Below, piece after piece: positions 37,383-48,200 of a stretch of 64,000 nt of DNA. This DNA is from Marsupella aquatica (taxonomy: Eukaryota; Marchantiophyta), in contig OZ316891.1 of assembly GCA_973895155.1 (NCBI GenBank), positions 1,426,001 to 1,490,000 on the forward strand, read 5' to 3'. How positions within the stretch are numbered: position 1 is the first letter of the stretch; every line of letters begins with the position of its first letter. A program made the position numbers and the translations under genes. The notes beneath the pieces were generated by a model. It saw nothing but the letters and a program-made list of their open reading frames with translations, had not been told where the DNA came from and ran no database searches.

Positions 37383-38635
37383 CTGCTCCTTCTACACAGA
37401 ATTGGATGCAAGCATTATTTAGCATGACAGCCCCACTCAGACAAGTGATCCTTCACATTAAGCCTCGCGCAATTATTGCCGACGATGGGTGCTGCTTCAC
37501 GACCCTGAAGGATACTTGCAGACAGATCCCGAGCAGGAAACCGGGGAGGCCGAAAGGTTTGGATAGGAAGGTAACTTACAAATGTCGGGACGCCAAACTG
37601 AGCTCGTTTTAGTGTTGAGAAAGCATGGGGAAATCCTCGATCTGGAACGGACAAAATAGAGCGACCTCTTTACAATATGAATCTAATCAATTTAGGGTCG
37701 TACACGGTCTTGCACTGGCCTACATGATCGATGTTGTGTCCAAAGGATATTCAGCGTCACACTGTTCAGTGTTGTATTCGACGTTGTGGACGTTCGATCT
37801 GCCGAAATCAGAGTTTCCACACCCCTCCCGTAATATCTGTTCAAGTATCACCTCCAGTGCCATTCTTCTCGTCTCCTCGAAATCCGTAATGGGGATTCAC
37901 ACATGAGTAAAAGTCCAGAGAATAGACAGAAACTTATGTTGGTTTCGAAAAATGTGCAGAACATTGACCAAGCAAAATTTACAGTGTACAAGCAAAAGTT
38001 CTCTAGCTAGGCAAATTAGAGGCGCTGAGAAGCATTAGGTCAAGCACAACGGAGGGACCGTTAAGAAGCACAAGCATGCACTACACTCAGGCCTGCCGAA
38101 GGCGGATGAAAAATCTGAGAGATTACCAAACAGAAAGAAAGGGTTGGGAGGTTCTAAGCAAGAACAATCAACTTCAGAAACGGCCACAAACATTTAGTGG
38201 CCGAGTGGCCAGCCACGGCAAGGGGACTTGGCTTCGTAATTGACATTGAGAACTGGCAGTTGATAGCTACAGAACAGGATACTTGATTAAAATTTTGCAA
38301 GCTCTATTTTGGAAGTTCTGTTTCGCTGGTCACCATTTTGAAGTCAGTACCTCGGGATTTATTGTTGGATTCAGAAACATCGCATTCGAATTTTCTTTGG
38401 AGAGGAAGATGGTGAACAATTTTGTCAGGAAATTTTCCTCGGGATATATGAATAATCCGATCAATTCATCAGTACAAGATTGTCTGGGCAGGTTGTGAGC
38501 ACCATATGTCGAGCGTAAAGAAGTGTCAAAAACATGGATGCAAAGTGAGACAATAAGTACACGAACCTGAATCAAAATTGGAGAAGGAAGCACTCTGGTG
38601 AACAATATTTGTCACTTCTTTTCGCAGCTTACTCT

Positions 38636-38674
<39 letters not shown>

Positions 38675-39688
38675 CTCTGGACTCAATCTACAGGATTTGA
38701 ACAGCACTCAACTCAATATTTGTTTCAATGATGGTGGTACTAAAAAAGATGAAACACAAGCCTGGATGGATCACCACGTTTGACCAAAACCTTGGATAGG
38801 CCATTTTTGAATTTTTCTTTCAACTCAACTGAATGATGTATGTTTTTTGTTATAAAGACACACTTTGGAACTCAAAGCTGCTAGGCCCATTTGAGTTGCA
38901 TCGTGTACACGTTGTGATCCATTAGACATAGACTTCAAAATTGTTTCCACTACAATTGTGGATCTCAAAGCTGCCCATTCTTAACGCCCAAGGTAGGGGT
39001 GTGGTCTAAGGCACATTAGGATGTAATCTCATTGTCACCTTTGTTTAATCTTCTTGAGGCATGTGGGATTACATTTTACAACAACCTTTCACCTAAAGGC
39101 CACTATAATAATTCAAAATTTCAATAGAATTCGGGTTAGGCTCTGCCCACCAGGTATGTTATCGCCTCCAAACGCCCCTCTAGGCCCTCGATTGCCACTC
39201 CCGGGGTCGCTTCATGACATTTGCCTATAATTGCATTTTACTTTCACCCTAAACTGTCCCTAAAAACTCTACTGTTAAAAACAAAAAAAATATGTTGTTT
39301 ACAAAAGGACCAATGGGTAGGACTCCTTAGTCCATCATCTCCACTCGCACAGTTGGCTCACAACACTTATAACACACTATGTGACAATTGTGTGATACCA
39401 CACAGTGATTAAAAAGACATTAGAGACCAGGATAGGTGGAAAGCCATCTTAAAGATGGTGAATGATGGGTTGTATGCTAACAGAGTACTGAAGCAAAATT
39501 GGGTGAACAATCATATTTCAGAATTGTTGTTCCATGAGTGTGCCCATGCATGGCAGTGGGGACAAAGCGCATAAACTAATACTCACACACAAACAAATGC
39601 TAAGAGAAATATAGACATGAAGTGGTTTACAAATTGAATAGATAGGAGGCTTGGCTTGCAAAGATCAAGAACTCTCTTCCCATGGTCG
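37383..39688. other. PIG-F 5' flank and intergenic DNA
   Basis: The promoter and 5' UTR of the PIG-F gene should lie in the first few hundred bases, but no core element could be fixed. The rest shows no gene; it contains the (GA)16 tract at 38641-38672. Confidence 0.4.
38641..38672. repeat. (GA)16 microsatellite
   Basis: Sixteen uninterrupted GA dinucleotides. Confidence 0.97.
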
Positions 39689-40046
39689 TCCCCCAAACAC
39701 AACGCCATGGCCTTGTATTCGAATAGTGTGCCCGGGGTGTTGTATTCAAGTTTTGGTTATGTCTTTTCATTTTTTGTATTTGTTGGGTGTTGTGTTTGAA
39801 TATTGACATTGTGTTTGATGTTGGTATTGACATATGATTCTTGAATTTTTATTATTTGTGTTCAATGTAGACCAATTTAGGGTCACATCTCGAACACAGT
39901 GTCCCATGCAACCACAACGCCAATACTCAAACACAACACCTGGGCACTATGTTAAAATGACATTGTGTTTGAAGAATTTTTTTTTCTTACGGAGACCTAA
40001 AAAAATGCATTTTTGAAAACAATGCCTGGGCGCTGTGTTTGGGGGA
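39689..40046. repeat. Short element with 18-bp inverted ends (MITE-like)
   Basis: The left end tcccccaaacacaacgcc (39689-39706) and right end ggcgctgtgtttggggga (40029-40046) are reverse complements with one mismatch. The interior of about 320 bp repeats related 'ttgtgtttga' and 'caaacacaacacc' motifs in both orientations. It carries no transposase frame. A non-autonomous DNA transposon or a folded-back simple duplication would both fit. Confidence 0.55.
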
Positions 40047-40159
40047 AGAGGGTAGTTTCCACTCTTTGGCCTCCCTTGTCTCCTTTCTTCACCCTTCAAT
40101 GAGGATCTTACAAAGGATTCTCATTTGATCCAATGGAAACTCAAAGGCCATTATGATTT

Positions 40160-40437
40160 TTTTGAGGAAAGGCCATTATGATTTGAACCACTAAAGGGTG
40201 ACTGAGGACCCCTGTCTCTCATCCATATTCTTTTGGTGTTTCTAAAGTGCCAAAATCTGTAGAATGCAAAGAGCAGGACATTATGTTTTGAAGGACTAAA
40301 GAGTGAGACCCAAGACTTGCATTCCTCTGCTTGGTCTGATTGATTTCAAGCCAAATCTGTAGAGTATAGAAAGCAAGACATATGATCTGAATGATCAAAG
40401 AGTGAGGACCCACATCCTTTGCTTTGGGCATCCACAC
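40160..40437. repeat. Imperfect tandem repeat, three units of about 90-115 bp
   Basis: The block '...atctgtagaatgcaaagagcaggacattatg...ggactaaagagtgagaccca' (about 40245-40315) recurs at about 40350-40435 with substitutions ('atctgtagagtatagaaagcaagacatatga ... gatcaaagagtgaggaccca'). A more diverged unit is at about 40160-40215 ('ggccattatgatttgaaccactaaagggtgactgaggaccc'). Confidence 0.7.
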
Positions 40438-42139
40438 GGGTTTTTCAGCTCTGGGCTGGTAAATGGACCTCTAAGTGACACCTATGCAAGCCCTCCCTAC
40501 CAAAGAATTATCATGCATCAATGGCTGCCATTCGGGCATGCTCCAGTCACAAAGCACAATGGTTGTAGCATGCATTGTGGAGAGTATGGATTAAAAGTAC
40601 AGTTGGTGTCCAATTGGCACATGTGGCAGTGGGGCAAGCATTGATGCAGTTTGAGAAGCCTGGGAAAAGACTTTTTGGTGCTTGCCCAAAAATCCTTGAT
40701 TTGCCATTCTGCATTTCCTTCCATCACTGAAAAAAATTGTATACCAGGAACTGGTGCAAGCAGGAAAAATGTTGATGCTTTGGCAAACAATGTTGATGTT
40801 AATAGCAGGTCAGGCCCTAATTGAAGGATGCCAGTGCGGTCTAGCCAAAATTTGTATAATATCTAAAGCCCTGCACAAGGTTTTCGTTTGTAGTTGGACG
40901 ATCATTGTTCAACACAATGTTATGGGAGGGTGTGCAATACTCTGGATGCCGTGTCCAGTGCTCTCACAAGACACAAAGAGTCATTGGGATGAAATCATAC
41001 TGACATTTAGGGACTATTTCTAGATGACCATCTCCTTTCAAGATGACTCTAAGATCTCATCATCTTTACAGACCACCATGGGAATACCTTCCAAAATCCC
41101 TGGAAGCACATGCAACCACATCAGCCCTATTGGTCCAAACATTTTGCACAAAGAACCAAACATGACTATTTATGTTTGAAACAAGACAAAGAAAAGCAAT
41201 TGGACCCCGGAATTGTAAAAACACTGGAAAACTGAAAGCTACATTTCAAACAAACAGAGAAATGGGTAAAAAATGGGTGAAAGAAAAATAACCTTGGATG
41301 GGCTGTGATTGATGTATCAGCCATTTCTGGCAAATTCTCTGAATTTTATTTAGCTTGCAAATTTTTGAAATAACCATAGATACAAATAAACTCTCCAGCT
41401 TCTGTAACATCTACTATGGTAATGTAAGAAACTCTTTAGCTACTATGAATACCAAAGGAACTTGAGAAACCCTTTGGCTACTATAGAGAAAAGAGAAAGG
41501 AATAACAAAAGAACTGTAAGAAACCCAATGTAAAGTGACATGTATTGTAACTTTGGACATAGGAGTAACAAGGAAATGTTTTGAAATGACTCTTACCAGG
41601 AATTTTAATCTCTTCTTCCTCTACAATGAATTTGAAAGTGTCCAATTTTTGAGCTAATAAACCAAGACAAAACTAGCTCTGGGGTATGGCTTGGCCGGCT
41701 CCGTCCAATTCGAGCAAGGTGGGTATTTAGGGCTCCGGGTCTTTCTCCCTCCACGCCATCCTTTCTAGTCAATGTGGTCTTTCATCTCCACATTCTCATC
41801 GTCAGTGTTATTTCTGTAATCGGTTCAATTACTAGCACCACGTAATTGCGAATGGCTATGGAGGACGACCACAGTGCACCGTGGATGCGTTGCCGGCGAA
41901 GGTCGAGTCTGCCCCTCTTGAATCTGATCAGGCGTTGAAGGGGCTGTCGTGATTGAGGAGGTAGAGGGGTTTTCTGAAAGAATGAGAGGGCGGATTGGGA
42001 CGGACATTCCAAACCGAGGATCTTTTTTCGGGTGTGCTGTAGAATGTTCCTGCCAGTCGGCGAAGCAGAGGTTGTTCTGTGGCGCAGTGATAGGGATCCC
42101 GATAGTGGACAAATGACGCGGACGGCATCTCCGAAGAGG
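40438..42139. other. Intergenic DNA and upstream region of the ZFC3H1-like gene
   Basis: No gene is supported here. Dispersed repeat copy B is at 41385-41630. From about 41680 the sequence becomes more GC-rich and is probably the promoter and 5' UTR of the gene starting at 42254. Confidence 0.45.
41385..41630. repeat. Dispersed repeat, copy B
   Basis: This is a diverged direct copy of the sequence at 33295-33690; see that entry for the shared blocks. Confidence 0.55.
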
Positions 42140-42163
42140 ATGGAGTTTTTTATGGATTGGTGA
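42140..42163 (+). other. Short upstream open reading frame (7 codons)
   Basis: ATG at 42140 opens the frame MEFFMDW and stops at TGA 42161-42163. This is 90 bases before the main start codon of the ZFC3H1-like gene, and in the same frame. If the transcript begins upstream of it, it could lower or condition translation. The transcript start is not known. Confidence 0.4.
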
Positions 42164-42253
42164 GGAGGAACGACAGCTAGACTTGGTGGAAGAGGAGGAG
42201 GAGTGGAGGACTGGGACAAGAAGAAGAGTTGGAAACGGAGGTTATCGGAAAAG

Positions 42254-45200
42254 ATGGGAGACGCGCGGAGAATCGATCATTTGAGAGCGTTGGCGTTGTC
42301 ATCTATGCCGTCTTTGGCTAGGAGGCCTGTGCAGAGACGAAATTCAGGGATTAATCATACCGTGGAGCAGCGGAAAATACTCGTTTCTGCATTGCACATG
42401 ATTGCTGCAGATGACAAAGAAGAGGGTGAGCTGTCGTCAGATGATGAAATTGAGCGGGCAGCGAGACCTCTAGCGGCCGTGGTCAGTCTGCCGTACACTT
42501 GCTTCTGCCTTCTCTTGAACCATGACATTCGTTGTTTCTCCCCGAGACCATAATTGTCAAGATTGTCACGGTGCATCATCGGCAGGTGAAGATTTCTGGA
42601 ATCTGTTGTCTCCTGTTCTCGCAACTGTCCTCCTCTTTTCTCTTTCCGGGTTATTCTGAGCCCCACGGTATCTCTTGCAAACGGGGCTGACGAATTCGGC
42701 TTGGCCGTCACCGGTTTAAATAAGCCATGCACTGTGGATTTCAAATTCCTTCGATAAATTCGAAGTTATTATTGTGTATTAGTGAATCTTAGTGTCGTGA
42801 AGGAAGTTCGTGAAGTAAGATGTTCTTGTGAGCGTCGCCGTCACTATGAGGGTCCCTCAGTTTCTAGTTGAAAAATGAGAGGATTTCGTTTTATTAGGCT
42901 TCATTCCTCCCTTCCGCGCTTACTCTAGGGTTGTCCATGGACTTCACCCATGCGTCCTGAGGGTGGTGAGTGTCGTAGATGTTGGGTGGAATAAATTTGT
43001 TTGCTGACGGGGTGAGAACGCATGGACGAGGGTCTGCTTGTAGACTTTCTGTTATTTTCTTGCGCTATTATCATGTGCACGGCGACTAAGCCCCATCTCT
43101 CACATTTCTTGCGCTATCATTACGTGCACGGCGACTGAGCACCAAGTCTCTCACAGACGTTTCAGTGCAAAGCTTGTGTTGGTGTATATCTGAAAGTATT
43201 GAGACAGAAATATTTTGTATCTCTTTTGCAGTTCTGCTTAATGAATGCTGGCCATCAGTAACAGCACAATACATGAAGCTAACTTGTAGTTAATTTCAAC
43301 TTTTGCTCAGTAAGGGGGTCGTGCACGGCATTGTGGATATCTGGCAGTGCAAAAAATTTGAGTTCGAGTTCTACCACTGGAAAAATGTTTTTGACTCCGA
43401 AAAATTTGGATGCTTCTTGCAATCCAGGAATCATCGTTTTCATTTACTCATAGAAATGCTGGTCTGAGCTTACGCGCATCTCCCCAAGAGAAGGATGACA
43501 GGCAGACATCTGCTGCCACTTCTGCTGAATTCGTGCCTCTCGTAGGCGTAACAAGCGCATCTGTTCTCTCTACATCAACTCGTGTATCTATTGTAAACAA
43601 GTCTCAATTGTTTAGTGCCTTCTCTGCACAAGCTCCTCCTCTGATATCTTCCGAGCCACCTGAAACAGGTTGGTTGATCATCTCTATCTTGTGAATAACA
43701 CTCATTAGTTGCAGTATGAATATTGTTTCCCTTATGTATGAGTTTTTGTCCAGGGACCTTTAAGAGAAAGGATTTGACACACTGACATCCCTGCTGGGTT
43801 TTGGGAGTGCCAGCATTTTAGTGGATCCGTCTAGGCTTCTCCTTGCAACGTGCTCTCGTCAGGGGAACGGTTATTTTAGTAGTTGTTTCCTCAAAGAATT
43901 TGCTCATGACTTGTTTTATGAAAAAATAATTTTCGAAGTCCTTTGTTGCAGCTTCTCGGAATTCCTCGTTTTCTATGAACGGAACTCGAGTCATTAACAA
44001 GGCATCTTGGTTGATTTAATTTTTGCCATGAAGTCAGATCCGCTGTCAGTGTTGTTGTCTATCTGTCAAAAACAATCCTGGAATATCTTCAACGGATCAT
44101 TTCAAGTTATTGATTCACTGCCCTAGAAGGATTAGATGAGGATTAACTTTGTGATACCTTTTTTCTATGGCCAAGTAACATGGTCCATTGGTAGACACAT
44201 TAGCTAGAAAGGAAGGCCTCGTGATATGCCTTAGTTCCAAATTTCGGCTTCCGGTGATTTGTTTCCTCGACTTTTTTAGCTTTGTTTCCTTGTTATGTGC
44301 ATGACTTCGCTTCAGCACCTTCCAGCAATACGGAACTCTTCTCAAATTCAGACAGGCGTCCTTCGCTTTGCTGAAAGGTTTCAAAATGTTGAAGAAGATA
44401 CAAATGTGACTTTCGTTGTTTTGAGCCTTGTTTTGCAGCACAAAATGGGTCAGGCGCAGGAATTTCTGTACGGCCATACAAGCATGCCTTACCCGAGGTA
44501 TTTTTGGGCTAGCTCTTAAATTAGCAGTGCAGAAGATCTGATGTAGAACAGGAGTCTTATCCATCACTAAGTTCCAATAGATGCATCTCGTATTTTGATC
44601 TTGTGACTGTGATTGATTATTGACATCGTTCAAGGTTGTGTCCGTTCTATTCTTCAGTACCTTTTGTGTCTACTGGGCAACTCTGATATGTGGAGTTTGG
44701 TACTACAGGTTAAAACTTCTGGTGCCGTCTTAAACAATTATGTGCGCAACGCATATCATGGACCCTCAGACAACTCATTGCAGGCTCCATCCACAGCAGC
44801 ATCACAGTTAATCCCGACTCCCCCTAGTTTTCCTCGATCCCACGCCAGTGAAATTGATCGCAGTCGCGATATCATTACCTCAAATTGCTCGATAAGCGGT
44901 TCCGCTGGACTACAGATCCGTATCCCTGTTCCTTCGAGCACGCTGCCAAGTTTGAGATCGCCGGATCTGCCAACAGCACAGTCTGCTGTCACCAGAGCTG
45001 TCTCTGCAGTTCCGGCGTCAGCCACATCAAATGCGGGTATGTCAGTATTGCAAGCCTCGGCTTCTTACAGTAGGCAAAGCTAGACAACAAGTGATTTAGG
45101 CTGGCAAAATTCTTGTGAAGTTGCGAACTGTCTTAAATCTAGAAATTTACTATTTTCCTGATCAGGTGTGTCTTCCGTGAGTTCTCAGGTTCTTCCATTG

Positions 45201-48200
45201 CCCGAGTCTTTTTTCATCGTTTCTGACAGTTTGGTTTATTTCTGAATTATCTTAGTTTTGTGTTTGGACCCAGTATAGGCATCGTTGAGTACTGGTAGTG
45301 ACTCTTTTTATCCTGAGACGCTGTGGGATGGTTGGACATTTCTACCTTGGTTTTCCTAGTGGCTTAAGTTCGAATCCAGTAGTGCACTGGGGAAGGTTAT
45401 CGTAATTTGGCAATCGTTTTCCCGAGTGAATTGTATCCCATGGGTAATGGGGACTGAACTTTCTAGGATAGCTGGAGTATGCTGGACAGAATATTGGATC
45501 CTTTCGTGAGGGGTGACTTATAATGGATTTAGTGGACAGGTTATGTCCTAATTACTTCAGCTAATTATAGATGCACTTGAGGTGATTGGGCGTACCGTGA
45601 CGATTTGTATTTTTGTTCTTTCAACACCAGGAGCGGATGTCTCGATAGCTTTGGTCACAGCACCGTCTGTTTCTCATTCTGCATCTCCTTTGATAGGAGG
45701 AGCTGGGCGCAACGAAGCTGGGGTGCGCAAAGAAGCTGAGGCGTTCCTTGCAAGTTTGCGTATTCCTCTTTCAAATTCTGCAGCATCTGGCAATGAGAAC
45801 GAAGACGCCTTTTTGATCAAGTTTGATGAGGATAGTGAAAGTGATGGTGAAAATGAGAACCGGACAAATCCCAGTCGAAGGCACCAGGGGAGGAGTTCAC
45901 AAAAGGGAACCACCACAAACGCAGGTCCGGTGACTACAAGTGCCCCCGCACAGTCAAATCAAGTTATCCCTATTCAAAGTCCTGCTGACTTGACGGCAGA
46001 GATAGATCGTATGAAGAAGCAGATTGCTGCGATGGAGCGATCTAAAGGGAAAACAACAATACCCTCAGTCGTTGGAAAGACAAGCAGAGTCCTCCCCGCG
46101 GACATACATCGAAACTTCGTAACTCCTGCAACAGAATCTAGATCTAGTACCCATGTGACAGCAGCGAATGTGCGCCCTGCATCAGTGGATTTGGAAAGCA
46201 TGAGGCTTAGAATTGCAGCAAAGGAGAACGAACTACAACAACGAAGACAACGGCTAACAGTAAAGGTACCAGACAGTGGCAGGGGAGTCAGTGACCCCAA
46301 AAAAACTGGTGGTGTTCTTGCATCTTCCCTGCCCCTAATGAGGTCGAGTCAGGCGGCTGATAGTGCGGTTGCGCATGCAGGTAATTCTATTGGCAAATCA
46401 TCTGAGAAAGGAATATCAGGATATAGGAAAGAGGGTCAGGCTAGGGCTGATGGTATTCCAGCACTGGCCTTAGCTGGTCCTGCTGGAGCGAGTTTGGCTA
46501 GCTTTAAGAAGGATGCTGAGCAGCGAGGATTGGATGGAAGCCGGGATCATGGACAACCGAATGGTCTAGTTTCTGACTTCGCAGCTGCGCAGATGGGCAC
46601 TCTTGTCGGCAGGATCTCGCATCAGCCTGCATCGAAAGGAATGAAAAGGTCACGATCAGAGGAAGAAGGACGTGAATTGGCCAAAGCATCCAGATGGGAC
46701 AAAACTTCAGTCTCTGAAGTGATTTTAGCGGACGAGTCTTTGAAGGAGGCAATGCTGCCGCGCAATGCCAATGACACTCTCAAAGGCGGAAGGAGTTTTT
46801 TGTCTACAGTTCAAACAGGCAAGCGGAAAGCGGATACTGCCCAGATGTCATCCGATAACGTAGTGCAAGGGTTTCCGGTGGATGGTGTCTCCGCAGGAGG
46901 TTCTGAGGCTGTGAAGAAACTGAAGACAATCTCAGGAGGGGGCCTTATTAATTCTAGACACTATGGCGGGGAGGAACTGTTGACCAACTCTAAACAATAT
47001 GTAGCGCAAGACTTTTCATCACATGATACAATACTCTCCACTATTGTCCCCAGGGAGAAGATGAATTCAACTTTTCCAAGTAGTGACACGTCTTTGAAGA
47101 CTGGATCTACACCTGATCTGGTTGATGGCAACGTCGAGAGCGTTGAAGAGCTACCTGGTGTTTCAATATCTGCCCCACTCCCAGTTTTGACAGAACGTCA
47201 GAGAAGTTCCATTGTTCTAACATCATCACATGATATTCGGCAAGTTGGCACTAGTGGAAAGGCAGAAGCTGTGCGAATGCGGTCAGCCTCTCGTGGTCCA
47301 GAGATAGCCCATATGTCTCTACCGGCCTTTGATGATACTGCTTTAACTGCTAGCTTATCTCAACGAATTGTGAACGCAAGGGAGTTTGAAGAAATTGCTT
47401 GTGGTACTACAGTAGCTGTCACTGAACGCCAAGAAGCCGCTTTAGGCAGGTTGAATCCGAATAATAGCCTCACAACTGAGGCTCACGGAGTTCAGACAAC
47501 TCAGCCTCGGAAGCGTTTCAATCCTTTTTCATCAGCAAATTTAGATTACCAAGTAGAAGATTTTTTTCATGCTGGTCATTCCAGCATTAATAATCAGCAA
47601 GTGGAAGGAGAACATGTCGCTTTCCAGCAATTGCTGGAAGAAGAGGAATTATTGGACAAACAGCTTGAGGCAGTACAGCGGATAAGGCAGCAGTGTGAAA
47701 TTAGGGAGAGGATTGCTCGGAGAGAGTACCGAGAAGCTCAATGGGCACTCCGTGCAGCCAATGCGGATTGTCACACTCTCAATCAAAGAAAGGAATCCCT
47801 CTTGTCACGAGTACATGCTGCAGAAGCAAGGCATCTTTCAGACAAATCATTTTTAGATCGTCCGTTGGTTCCTTTTGGAGGTAATGTAGCCACCCACAGC
47901 CAAAATAAGCCTGAACACCCTCCCTTGTTGGTTAGTGCTCCTTACTTCCATCCTGGTGGTCAGGCAGTTGCAGGTTCCTGGGAAGAGGGTGGAAATGTCG
48001 ACGGGGGCGGTCCTGCCCTCGCTTGTGAGAGTTTGGGCCCTTTCTCTTCGGACAGGGTGGATTTTGCAGCCGTTCCTCACAGGGATGCAAAATCCATTTT
48101 ATCGGTGGAAATGGAAGAGCAGCATTCTCGCTACAAGTTGGCAAAAAATGTCTCATCTGATGACCAAGAACAGGAGTCACCTGGACAGTTAATTGTAGGA

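Noticed and set aside
41782-42219. A 145-codon minus-strand frame
   Set aside because: It overlaps the inferred 5' leader of the ZFC3H1-like gene on the opposite strand, and shows a Pro/Ser-rich composition without any domain.
44115-44633. A 172-codon minus-strand frame
   Set aside because: It lies within intron 2 of the ZFC3H1-like gene, has no recognisable domain, and shows no splice or start context of its own.
44710-44769. Upstream extension of exon 3 of the ZFC3H1-like gene (acceptor at 44709)
   Set aside because: Joining there gives the wrong phase and an immediate stop. The acceptor before 44770 keeps the frame with exon 2.
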